Shown here: one piece after another, positions 10,937 through 20,382 of the stretch
Position numbering within the stretch: position 1 is the first letter of the stretch
How the letters are laid out: each line of letters opens with the position of its first letter
Assembly: GCA_000969725.1 (NCBI GenBank)
Contig: JXSR01S033847.1
Strand: one strand, 5' to 3'
Origin: Ophiothrix spiculata
Taxonomy: Eukaryota > Echinodermata > Ophiuroidea > Amphilepidida > Ophiotrichidae
Length of the DNA stretch: 26,521 nt
The notes under the pieces: model-generated
Told to the model about the DNA's origin: nothing
Databases searched by the model: none
What the model saw: only the letters and a program-made list of their open reading frames with translations
Made by a program: the position numbers and the translations under genes

Positions 10937-11913
10937 GTAAACCTTAAATGAAGTAAGATACATTTTACGTGACAAATTCATTTACATTTAATGCTTCATG
11001 GCGTGATGTGTTTCGTTTATCACACATTCTGTGATTAAAGTTTATTTTTCGATCATTTTAATGATATGTGAGGCATGAAGCCTACTTTCACAAAATGAAC
11101 GGAAACATAAACTTAATGACGGAAATCGCTGATTATACTCTTTGATTTTACCGCCCTGATACTTGGTGTCCCATAAAAACCCTATTGGGCTTTTTAACGG
11201 ATAGTCTGAAAGTATTTAAAGGTTATATTTTATAGTCCATGAATTGAAGCTTTTAATACCGTTTGTTTCAGTTCGATCGGTAGTGTACAACAAATGTTAA
11301 ATGTTATGTTTTATAAAAACTTGAATTTTTGTAAGGTCAAATTTCATAATTAACATGATTAATAGTTATAAAGCAGAGGTGTTTCTGAATGGAATTAAAA
11401 TGAGTCACCTCGAAAAATGTATCACATTTGTCTTAGTTTTACATCAAATGTGTTTATTTTTTCAGCATACCGTATATAAAGATACCATGCACGTAATAAA
11501 TAAGTCAAACATTGTTACAATTTGGTGAACAGATCAAGGACAATACTTTGATTAGAAAATTTTACATCCAAATATATGACAAAGCATAACTTCTGTTCTA
11601 GATTACCGATTGAAATGAAAAAACATTATATTGAAGTCTGTTTCATTGACTATAAATGCATGCCTTTAAATATTTGTAACTATCCGGTAAAGCCACAAAC
11701 GTAATATACAAAGATTGTAATGTGTTTTTTTTCTGGGGAACACTGTAGATTGGTTACCAGAAAGGGTTACCACTTTTTGTTTGATTTCTGGATATTTCCG
11801 AGAATTTCTTAATGCAGAATTAGCCTAGATACAAGTCTTGGATATCTCGGATATCAATTGATGTATATTCTGGTAACCTGTTAACAATCATGGGATGGTG
11901 ATGTGGAGAAAAC

Positions 11914-12260
11914 CAGTGGCGTAGCCAGGTTTTCGAAAGTGGACAGAATTGGATTGACCATGCGAGCGGTGCGAACGAAGTGTTCGGAGCGAATAACGGG
12001 TGGGGTCCAGGGGCCCGCCTTAGGGCCCCTGGTGGGGGTCCAGGGTGCGAAGCCCCCGGAAGCTCCGGGTTTTTAGCTATTTGACACACTACAGGAAGGC
12101 TGATTGAAACATTTTTGGATTTATGTAGTTATAATGGTGCCAGAATGCTGTGAAAATCATCTATATGAGGTAATATTTGCAGAAACCGACATTGGCAGGC
12201 GGCCTACGGCCGCTTGGACCGATGGATTGTTTATGCGGCCCCCCTCTAGCTACGCCATTG
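11914..12260. mobile_element. 347-bp hAT-type MITE in copy A
   Basis: An 8-bp target duplication, GAGAAAAC, lies at 11906-11913 and 12261-12268. TIRs are CAGTGGCGTAGCCAGG and, from the right end, CAATGGCGTAGCTAGAG, matching at 11 of the first 12 bases. Copy B holds the uninterrupted site (GAGAAAAC once, 23516-23523). An 8-bp duplication with a CAGTGGCGTA-type end is characteristic of the hAT superfamily. It is GC-rich inside and encodes no transposase; the proline-rich reverse frame at 11820-12089 is a by-product. Confidence 0.93.
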
Positions 12261-12591
12261 GAGAAAACAAACACATAAGTCGGACTTGATTGGCAATCAT
12301 GCACATGATAAAATAGCCCTTTTAAAGACCCGTTTTATTTTTTCAGTTCACAACCACCTCAAGGGAAAGTGCAGCTTATACAATTTATTCAATTACAATT
12401 GTTATTTTACTCTAACAAAATTCCATTCAAAAGTGTAATAATTGTAATGTCCAAATAAACTTATAACAAATAAACAATACCTCATATTTTAATAGCTGGC
12501 CTTTTAAGTCATCATGACATGTTAAAAGTGACACTTTTGAAAACATGTTGTATCATCTGTTAAAAATCAAAACACCAACTTTACGTTAAAC

Positions 12592-13020
12592 ATTATACTG
12601 AAATAAGTCAATTGTACCATTATTGATAATGTATGCAATGCGGACATCTCAATAGAAGAAACTATTATTTGGGTTGAATATACTTTATATCTATCATAAT
12701 ATAAAGGACTGATATCTTGTCACGAACTATACTACTTCGTAGCAGAAAAAGACAAAGCTTAAAAACATATTATGTTTATAGCAAATGATTGACACGACAT
12801 CTTTTAGTAAACCATGGCGGGTAAAAGCATTTTGAATTCTCCTGGGAGCTCATTAAATATTGAAACGAAAGAAATATCAGAATAGAAAGAAATTCAAGTA
12901 GCTAATGAATTGAGCTGCTACGAGGTTAACGCTTCGAATGAAAAAGGACAGAAAAGATGAGTGATTGTAATTTGCAAGTCTGAAAATAATCAGGTAAATT
13001 GAGTGTCCTGGGATAATGTA
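12592..13020 (+). repeat. Module M in copy A, related to U1, U2 and copy B
   Basis: This stretch contains TTATTGATAATG.ATGC.ATG, ACATCTCAATAG.AGAAACTATTATTTGG, CCATGGCG and TCCTGGGA landmarks. They recur in the same order at about 14041-14395, 14839-15225 and 23850-24182. A and B are close; U1 and U2 are close to each other but differ clearly from A/B. Module M is therefore present four times in this window, all in the same orientation. Confidence 0.8.
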
Positions 13021-13428
13021 CCAAGAAATATTTTAAAAATATTAGCAGTAAGGACATATAAATTACATTTCTACGCGCAACTTGATGATCGGAAATACAC
13101 CTCGCACAAAAAGAAGCACACCATGTCTTTAGATCGGCAGTGTGTCAAAGTCTGAAGTTTATGGACGTTTCCGAAATATACATTTTATTGCTGCATCTTT
13201 GCTCTTTTATGCTTTCAAAAAACATCTCACTTGTGAAATTTTGTGCAAAAATGGCTGCGGTATAATGCTTGAAAGACGCTGGATCCCCCAAACAATTGTT
13301 GCACTTTACGATGATTTCAGTTTACATATGATAGGACAGCTTATAGCCATCAATATTGACACTACTCTACATTTAGATATGAATAAACTATAGAATTGTA
13401 TTTTTGCGTGGTTAATATTCTCTCACAT

Positions 13429-13544
13429 GGAGTCATTGACTCTATTAAGGAGTTACTTCTGCTTGACTCTATAAGGGTGTCATTTGACTCCAGAAGTGTA
13501 GTTGTTTTAGACATACAAGTCATCATAAGAGTCACCATAACTCC
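13429..13544. repeat. TGACTC-rich imperfect inverted repeat (copy A)
   Basis: GGAGTCATTGACTC at 13429-13442 faces GAGTCACCATAACTCC at 13529-13544 in inverted orientation, and ACTTCTG/CAGAAGT (13455-13461, 13491-13497) form an inner pair. TGACTC or GAGTCA occurs five times in 116 bp. The same structure is kept at the same length in copy B (24650-24765). It could be an old MITE, a structured transcript or a cluster of bZIP-type (AP-1 half-site) motifs; the sequence alone does not decide. Confidence 0.6.
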
Positions 13545-13720
13545 AAGTAAGGACTTCCTTTTTGGCTGTGAATGTTTGTTTCACGCCTGTATGAGTTTTC
13601 TTTTGTTATTTTAATAAATAAACACAACTTTACCATAAACAATAATTGGACAACGTTAGATGATAGGATTTAAACCCATTTTCAGCCTGTTTACTTACTC
13701 TGTTTGCTAATTATAGCTCA

Positions 13721-13819
13721 CACCACGTATATTCATTTACCCCATAAGTGTATTTCTTCAATAAATAAATCAATCGACAGATAGCTAATTTAAAAGAGGA
13801 ATGATTGAATATCCATTTC
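13721..13819. other. Junction between segment A and tandem unit U1
   Basis: Homology to segment B stops at about 13720, and U1/U2 homology begins at about 13820. Nothing is recognised in between. Confidence 0.5.
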
Positions 13820-13860
13820 AGCTTTTCAAATATATAATATTTTTGGACTTTTGACAATGA

Positions 13861-13928
13861 AACGGCTCAAAGCAAGTTGCTTCACCTATAGAAATTGCAC
13901 AAAACCAATGACGATTCCCATCATTATA
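13861..13928 (+). repeat. 68-bp sequence exactly repeated on the far side of the gap
   Basis: Bases 13861-13928 are identical to 13979-14046, with the 50-N run between them. U2 has this sequence only once (14771-14837). This is the pattern expected when two overlapping contig ends are joined by a gap instead of being merged. Confidence 0.9.
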
Positions 13929-13978
13929 NNNNNNNNNNNNNNNNNNNNNNNNNNNNNNNNNNNNNNNNNNNNNNNNNN
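13929..13978. other. Assembly gap of exactly 50 N
   Basis: Fifty undetermined bases. The round length suggests a placeholder size. Reading frames crossing it are meaningless. Confidence 0.98.
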
Positions 13979-14716
13979 AACGGCTCAAAGCAAGTTGCTT
14001 CACCTATAGAAATTGCACAAAACCAATGACGATTCCCATCATTATATTGAAACAGATTACTATTATTGATAATGCATGCGATGTGGAACATCTCAATAGC
14101 AGAAACTATTATTTGGATCAAATGTAGTTTCCATATCTTATCAGTATCTTTATCAGGTCAAAAAATAATGAATATGAGTTTGTAAGGAACAGAAAATGAC
14201 AAGCTTAAAGAATACATGTTGCCGTCTTATAACAAAGGATTGACACGACATCCTCTAGTGAACCATGGCGTGAAAAAACATGTTGAATTATCCTGGGAGC
14301 TTATTAACTGTCGACGTGAATAAAAGATCAGGAAAGAAAGAAAGTGAAGCAGCTAATGAAATATTCTGAGAAATAGAGTGTCCTGGGATAATATATATCT
14401 GAGAAATAGAGTGCCCTGGGATAATATCTAATATGTCAAGAATGTATATTTCTATTATTTCTGTTAAAAATAAAATGGTTTGTCACTCTTTGTATGGATT
14501 GCACGTTGATGGTAAATAATCATAACTCTAAGAGACCAGTATCCTTCATCATTGTAGAGAAGAAAATCACAAAATAAATCCTTCAATATTATGCAGTCAT
14601 ATATCAAGAAGTAAGCCCAATGACGCCAAAGACGTAACGTAGGATGACTTTCCACCGAACTGCTACCCGGACCCGGTCAGCGCTTGCCAAGCGTTTCGGT
14701 ATTGCTGGACATTTTC

Positions 14717-15853
14717 ATATAAGCTATTTAAATTATAATATTTTTTGACTTTTCAACAATGTTGAAAATGAAACGGCTCAAAGCAAGTTGCTTCACCTAT
14801 AGAAATTGCACAAAACCAATGACGATTCCCATCATTTTATTGAACCAGATATCACTATTATTGATAATGCATGCGATGTGGAACATCTCAATAGCAGAAA
14901 CTATTATTTGGATCAAATATATTTTCCATATCTTATCAGTATCTTTATCAGGTCAAACACTATATGAGTTTGTAAAGAGCAGAAAATGACAAGCTTAAAG
15001 AATACATGTTGCCGTCTTATAACAAAGGATTGACACGGTATCCTCTAGTGAACCATGGCGTGAAGAAACATTTTGAACTATCCTGGGAGCTTATTAACTA
15101 TCGACGTGAATGAAAGATCAGGATAGAAAGAAAGTGAAGCAGCTAATGAATTAGTTTGCCTCCGGGTGAACGTCTGGGAGGAAAAAGGTGAGTTTGCAAC
15201 AGTGTGAGAAATAGTGCTCTGGGATAATATTTAATATGTCAGGAATATATATTTCTATTATTTTCTGATAAATATAAAATGGTTTGTCACTCTCTGTGTA
15301 GATTGCACGTTGATGGTAATTAATCATAGCCCTAAGTGACCATTTTCTTTCATCATTGTAGAGTAGAAAACGAAGAAATAAACCCTTCAATATTATGCAG
15401 TAATATATCAAGAAATAAGTCCGAGACGTAACATAAGATGACTTTCCACACCGAACTTCTACCTGGACCCGGTCAGGCCCTGCCAAGCCCCCCGGGGGTG
15501 AGGGGGGGGGGGGTTATTTACATTGACAAGGTATACGTATATGTGCCTGCCTTTTGGGGTAATTTTTCCAGGATTTTGGTATATCAATGGGGTGTTTTTC
15601 ATCTCAGATGAAAGCATCCAATTTTCATAAATTGGGTGCTTTAGGGAAAATTTGCAAAAAAAAGCACCCGATTTGAGTTAATTGGTTGCTTTTTCATTAA
15701 AATTGGTATACTGATGGGTGGGTTTTTGAGCCAAAAATAGGTATAGAGATGGTAAGTTTTTCGGAGTCCGGCAGGCACATACCCGTACGATTGTTTTTGA
15801 AGACGACCCCCCCCCCCCAGGTGCCAAGTGTTTTGGTATCGTTGGACATTTCA
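14717..15853 (+). repeat. Tandem unit U2 (interrupted by a 334-bp element)
   Basis: Second copy of the U unit, directly after U1. Its end is split by the insertion at 15488-15821: the part before ends GGACCCGGTCAGGCCCTGCCAAG and the part after resumes TGCCAAG, TGTTTTGGTATCGTTGGACAT. The reverse frame at 15151-15486 (111 codons, the longest in the window) has a damaged counterpart in U1 with many replacements and an indel, so I do not call it a gene. Confidence 0.85.
15488..15821. mobile_element. 334-bp TIR element bounded by poly-G and poly-C in U2
   Basis: TGCCAAG lies directly on both sides (15481-15487 and 15822-15828) and occurs once at the matching place in U1 (near 14692), giving a 7-bp target duplication, or 8 bp with one mismatch. 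The ends carry G12 (15502-15513) and C12 (15807-15818), with inner inverted repeats TATGTGCCTGCC (15540-15551) and GGCAGGCACATA (15770-15781). The interior has several imperfect repeats around GGGTGCTTT. No transposase is present and I cannot name the superfamily. Confidence 0.8.
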
Positions 15854-15959
15854 TCCCAGTACAACGGTTCTGAGTTTGAATTTAGAAGTAGTGCTGTTCC
15901 CCTTAATATAATGCCTTATCTCTCCTCGCATGGACTCAGCAGCGGGCGAAGGCCTGTCT
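15854..15959. other. Short unique spacer
   Basis: No homology to the rest of the window and no feature recognised. Confidence 0.4.
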
Positions 15960-15962
15960 TTA

Positions 15963-16171
15963 GGGGCACACCGTTAGATTTCTTGGGGGTGTTGGGTTCG
16001 TGTTGATTTTTTTTTTCTCGCCCCGTTCGGGAACTATATTTTTCCTAGAAATTAGTGTTTTTTCCCCTAATCCATATTCAGGGGGGATTTTTTTTTTTTT
16101 TTGGTCTATCGAAGGAATTTTTTTTTCAAAAACTTCTTGCTCCTCCCCCTGGAAATGTAATGGTGCGCCCC
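15963..16171. mobile_element. 209-bp TTA-flanked MITE, older relative of 21880-22155
   Basis: TTA flanks both ends (15960-15962 and 16172-16174). TIRs start GGGGCACACCGTTAGATTT on the left and, reverse-complemented, GGGGCGCACCATTACATTT on the right; both match the ends of the element at 21880-22155 with several differences. A 3-bp TTA/TWA duplication with a GGG-type end is typical of PIF/Harbinger elements. Long T runs fill the interior. The mismatched TIRs suggest it is older than its relative. Confidence 0.82.
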
Positions 16172-16174
16172 TTA

Positions 16175-16302
16175 CTCCATGGCGTTGGAGGACAATCAGA
16201 ACTATTCACGGTAACAGGCGCAGGGAATTAAACCAATGCTAACTGACACTATATACATAGGAATTATAGCTTTAAAGATCTTAATAAATATATTCATCGG
16301 GG
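16175..16302. other. Unrecognised spacer
   Basis: Nothing recognised between the MITE and the fold-back repeat. Confidence 0.4.
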
Positions 16303-16628
16303 ACAGCTCGCCAGTCCGACAGCTCGCTAGTCAGAATTGGAAAATAGACTCCCTAGTCCGAATTTTAAAATCAGATCGTCGGTCCGAATTTTAGAAACAG
16401 CTCGCTAGTCCGAATTTAGAAATAGGCTCGCTGGTCCGAATTTAAAAAAACAGCTAGCTAGTTCGAACTTTAAGAACAGCTCGCTAGTCCGAATAGAAAA
16501 AAAATTAAGTGTATATTTTTAACACCTTTTTTCAAAATTCGGAAAAGCGAGTTGTTTTCAAAATTCCGACTAGCGAGCCTATTTCTAAATTCGGACTAGC
16601 GTGCCTATTTAAAAAATCGGACTAAATT
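16303..16628. repeat. Fold-back array of about 26-bp repeats
   Basis: About eight degenerate direct copies of a unit like CAGCTCGCTAGTCCGAATTT (with a 5-6 base A-rich end) run from 16303 to about 16494. After an AT-rich spacer (about 16495-16535), three to four copies of its reverse complement (CCGACTAGCGAGCC-like) run to about 16628. The two arms could fold on each other. Copies differ by a few bases each, so the array is not recent. It may be a fold-back type element or a microsatellite-like array within a TIR element. Confidence 0.88.
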
Positions 16629-16755
16629 GTAATTGGTTATACCATTTTGTAAACAAACATACGCTATTAAATCTGTCAAAATCATGAAAATTGTCGAGCA
16701 AAAATAAATGTGTTAGTAAAGGAAAGGTGAATACACTTTACAGAATTGTAAATTA

Positions 16756-16998
16756 CTAGATGATGATTGAAACTGAAAACAAAACTGAAAATATAACGAG
16801 AACTAATATATGTTTTTTCTTGTTTAGAATCAATCTTCTAGATGATAATTCAAACTGAAAACAAAAATGAAATATAACGAGAACTAATGTATGTTTTTTC
16901 TTGTTTAGAATCAATCTTCTAGATGATAATTCAAACTGAAAACAAAAATGAAATATAACGAGAACTAATGTATGTTTTTTCTTGTTTAGAATCAATCA
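16756..16998 (+). repeat. 81-bp tandem repeat, three copies
   Basis: Units start at 16756, 16838 and 16919 with CTAGATGAT. The second and third are identical at almost every base; the first is more diverged and one base longer. The unit includes GAACTAATGTATG and TTTAGAATCAATC. Because 81 is divisible by three, a reverse reading frame of 79 codons stays open across the array; it reflects the repeat, not a gene. Confidence 0.93.
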
Positions 16999-17855
16999 TC
17001 ATCTTCAGGGAAAAATCGAATCAAATAAAGATAAAGGTATATTGAATGGATGTCTTAGCAAATAAAAACATACATTAATCCATCACTGTGTAGACAAAAT
17101 AAAGTAATATTGATAAGTCATCATTCTAAAAGCACTGTTTTTATAAAAGGTTTACGATTTTCTGTCGGTATATTCATTTCATGAATGCTGATAGATCAAG
17201 AGGCAGGCTTTCTATGTTTACATTAACTTACCAATATTTCAAATTTGTTTGTTTATTTATAACAATATTTGGAAATCCATGTATATACATTTTTTTCAGT
17301 ATTACCAATGTATCTATTAACTTATTTACCACTATTTTAATCTATACAAATTTTGACAATATTACTAATCTATTTATTCGTTTTACTACTACTAAGAATC
17401 TACTTATCTATCTGATATTTTGAATAACACACATAGCAAAACGTTTTGATTTTTCTAAGTTTAGATATAAAATGACATGTCTTTTGTTTGTTTTTTTGTT
17501 TGTTTTCTTTTTTAATTTAAAAAAACCTTTTCGATCACTTAATTACAAAAACCTCAATATGTTACTATCTACACCTAGAACATTTTAAATCTAAATTAAC
17601 TTTGTAACTTTAGAAGCAAATATTGCAATTTTAACAATATTATCAATTTATGCGTTCAGTGAAAGATCGCTAGAATTTGTACCAAAAGCTTACAGACTGA
17701 AAATGTGTCATAGTGTTATATTTGACCTTGTAAATAATATCATTAGGATGTAGTTATATATTGTTATAGTACATGTGGCAGAGCAGAGGGGAGCTCGTGA
17801 AGCTAGGGTTTTCTTTTACTGGTTTATTCAATTGCCTGTGTTTAAAACAGGGGCT
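16999..17855. other. AT-rich sequence with no recognised feature
   Basis: Very AT-rich, with pyrimidine-biased stretches (17220-17420) and a T/G-rich low-complexity tract at about 17480-17510. No gene, element end or homology to the region upstream of segment A was seen. The left edge of segment B is at its right end. Confidence 0.55.
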
Positions 17856-18623
17856 GTCTACTCTCCTCCCTATTATCCCCACACACGGAACTTCCTCTGT
17901 CATTCTTAATAATGCCTATGACCAAAGAAAGTTAGTTTGAAAAGGTTTCTGTTTGTGCCAGGATGGATTTGTGTATTATTTGGGACATGGTCAATGCACT
18001 GTTTTATTGTTATATCTTTACATCCTAATTTCCCTTGCTTGTGTGTTCATGCCACGTGATCAATAAACTACCCAAGTCAAAATAAAATGCTACATCTTGG
18101 AACATTACACATCATGATAAGAATCAACATACACAACATTAAAACACAGAGAAATGAACAACAAAATCAAAACTGTACAAAGTATGAATTTTATTCTTTG
18201 CTTTCGAAATGTGCACCCACACATAAATTGCTGATACTCTTTCATGAGACAAAACACATTCGACAACTGATTGTATCGCCTCTTGTGTTGCCCTTCGACA
18301 TTTTGGTTCAATATCTAATGCATTCTTATGTGTGCAAAGTGATATCAAGTTATCGTGACAGAAACCAATATCTTATGAACTAGATATTGATGAAAATACC
18401 CCTGAGGAAATTTACAAAAGGAACATCATGTAGAAAATCATCTTTGTACTGCGAAAAAATGTCTTTTATATATCAGTATTTACAAAATGTAACCACAAGC
18501 AAGGTGCAGATCACTGAACAATACAAGAAAAGAAAAAAGCAAGCGGCAGAATTATCAATGGAAACATATGTCAATACATTGCAGTAAACAAGGTAAACGA
18601 AATCAATAAAAGGAAATCAATTA

Positions 18624-18778
18624 AAAGCTTGGTCACAATAATCGTACGAGCAGTGTTTAGTCCATCTAATAGGACCACGCGACGCCCTCGTTGCTCGCTT
18701 TACTCACTGCTCGTGGTCCTTATAAACGGACTAAACACTGCTCGTAAGCTGATCGTACGACTATTGTGACCAAGCTTT
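18624..18778. mobile_element. 155-bp TA-flanked hairpin MITE in copy B
   Basis: TA flanks both ends (18622-18623 and 18779-18780). Outer arms of 26 bp (18624-18649 and 18753-18778, starting AAAGCTTGGTCACAATA) match at 25 of 26 bases. Two further perfect inverted pairs lie inside: AGCAGTGTTTAGTCC (18649-18663) with 18728-18742, and GGACCACG (18672-18679) with 18712-18719. Both copy A (near 7712) and the outgroup R1 (near 3690) have the empty site, so this is a gain in B. TA target choice is typical of Tc1/mariner-type MITEs. Confidence 0.9.
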
Positions 18779-20382
18779 TAGATGTTACTAATGTGATATA
18801 AAAATAAAAACAATTCAGCAACATATTGGCAAAATGGAACCTTATCAACCAGCATTCTAGCTTATTTAACGCAAACAACAAAATGCCCATATGTGTTTGG
18901 TAAATATCGTTTTTGCTCATTGAAACGTATTTGATTTTGCTACTATACATTCGCAAGTAAAGTATGGTATACAATAAATAATGTAAAATTTATAAAATTG
19001 ATCTTTAGTTTTATAATCTTATAACTTTTCATGGATCCAATGATTTATTAAAAAACAGCAACTTGAAAGTAATTTCCAACATGTCTTCGAATCCAAACAT
19101 TAAGAAATCAGTAGGTTTGGTAACCAACTGGTATTTTAGAACATAGTAATTATGCTGAAGACTTATTAACATCTAAAAATTCGTTTAGCACATTACTTAT
19201 TTTCTGAATTTTGTTACATTGTTTCCATCAAATAAGGTGACTGTAGAGTATTACTACTGCCTGAATATTGCTATGAAACAGATTGAAACTAATTGACAGT
19301 CTTTGGACTACGATAAAGCTCTCTTTTTATGTTATTTTCATTGTTTTTAAACAGGTCCAGTAAACAAACATAAAGCGAATGTTTAAGAAATAACTCACCA
19401 GCTGATCTTTCTCTACCTGTTACGCTACCAACGATTCTTTTTAAATAAAAATTAGTGCAAGGGATGTATATAAATAATGAGGTAATTGGGATCAAAGTTA
19501 CTTGCATTTTATTTTCATGTAACAGAATATAAACCGATACCCTATATCGCCTATATCCATCATTTTGTTAAACGAAAGTTAAACTTAGAGTGTATAATCC
19601 TTTCAAAAAGTGGCACTAGTTAAAGTTTCACTGGAAGTGTTTTATGTATCAATTCTAAATAATTCTTCTTTATATAATTCAATTAAAAAGGCATTCTTAT
19701 TTGAAGATTAACCAACCTATTCATAATTCATGAGAGAGAGGGGGTTAAAAATACACACGAGACTTAACAATAAGATTGCAAACACTTTTTTCAAGATTAT
19801 AATCAAACAAGTTAGTGAAGAAATCTTTGATCTCAAGTATCACCTTACCTGTCGGTTCAAAGCGCAAAAACACAGAAACATTGCATAAAACGTTTTATTT
19901 TAGAGATAAAGTGGAGAAGAACAGAACTAATTAAATTATTTATTTTCTTTGACTTTGTATTTCAATGTAAGAGATGATTACCAAGGTTGGAGTTGGGAAG
20001 AATATCCTTCCAAACAAAAATGCTTTTAATAGAAGGAAACCTGATACAAAATAGAAATTATGAAAAACATACAAACCCTACAGCATACCTGTAAGCCTAG
20101 AATGGAAAAATACAAAAGAATTTTGCTTAACAATTGAGCATTCTTGTTGTGCCTATTGAAATTCCTTTCATGAATATGCATTACAAAAAGATTTTTACGC
20201 ATCATTTATTCATACCTGAGAAAAAGAACTGGAATCAGGAAAAATTGCAGTTGTATTAAGAGAAGCAAGGAAAAATGTATTTCAGTCCCTTAAGGGAAAA
20301 ACTATAGTTATGACACACAAATGAACAAATGAAAATTTATCAAAGGAAAGATCAAGGGCAAAATATCTGAAAGGATAGAAGC

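Larger units (their letters stand above)
6942..13720 (+). repeat. Segmental duplication, copy A (about 6.8 kb)
   Basis: Copy A is collinear with 17856-24863 in the same orientation. Identity in stretches I compared is about 95-97% (for example about 5 differences over roughly 155 bp near 11041-11195 against 22619-22774). Homology starts at TCTACT..TCCTCCCTATTATCCCC (6943 and 17857) and ends at TGTTTGCTAATTATA (13701 and 24844). A carries insertions at 8563-9221 and 11914-12260 that B lacks, and lacks three that B has. With insertions and their target duplications removed, the lengths are about 5763 bp (A) and 5735 bp (B). No gene is recognised within it. Confidence 0.93.
13820..14716 (+). repeat. 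Tandem unit U1 (contains the scaffold gap)
   Basis: U1 aligns with U2 (14717-15853) from AAGCTNTT..AAAT..TATAATATTTTT through GAAACGGCTCAAAGCAAG, module M, GGTTTGTCACTCT, GATTGCACGTTGATGG, CTTCAATATTATGCAGT and GGACCCGGTCAG to CGGTATTGCTGGACATTTTCAT. If the gap and one copy of the 68-bp repeat around it are collapsed, U1 is about 779 bp, close to U2 without its insertion (about 796 bp). Within U1 a phrase of about 31 bp (AGAAATAGAGTG.CCTGGGA) is tandemly duplicated at 14365-14430. Confidence 0.85.

Noticed and set aside
11820..12089. Proline-rich 89-codon reverse frame
   Set aside because: It lies mainly in the GC-rich hAT MITE (11914-12260) that is absent from the sister copy.
13142..13393. 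83-codon frame (twin at 24360-24614) as a gene
   Set aside because: It starts at GTG, with no ATG near the start. The twins differ by about 8 replacements, one codon indel and about one silent change. No known domain.
13396..13614. 72-codon frame (twin at 24617-24811) as a gene
   Set aside because: It lies across the TGACTC-rich inverted repeat, and the shared frame is explained by duplication.
13818..14121. Reverse frames spanning the gap
   Set aside because: They run through 50 undetermined bases and a probable assembly duplication.
15151..15486. 111-codon reverse frame, longest in the window
   Set aside because: The U1 counterpart (14464-14655) has many replacements, a stop and a length change; it begins next to a transposon insertion and has no recognisable domain.
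16303..16628. CRISPR-like array
   Set aside because: Units are head-to-tail with only a few variable bases between them, no distinct spacers, orientation reverses, and the context is eukaryotic.
16756..16995. 79-codon reverse frame with a repetitive protein
   Set aside because: It is only the translation of an 81-bp tandem repeat whose unit length is divisible by three.
17220..17423. Hydrophobic 80-codon frame as a small membrane protein
   Set aside because: T-rich sequence automatically encodes Phe, Ile and Leu; there is no start context, homologue or second copy to support it.
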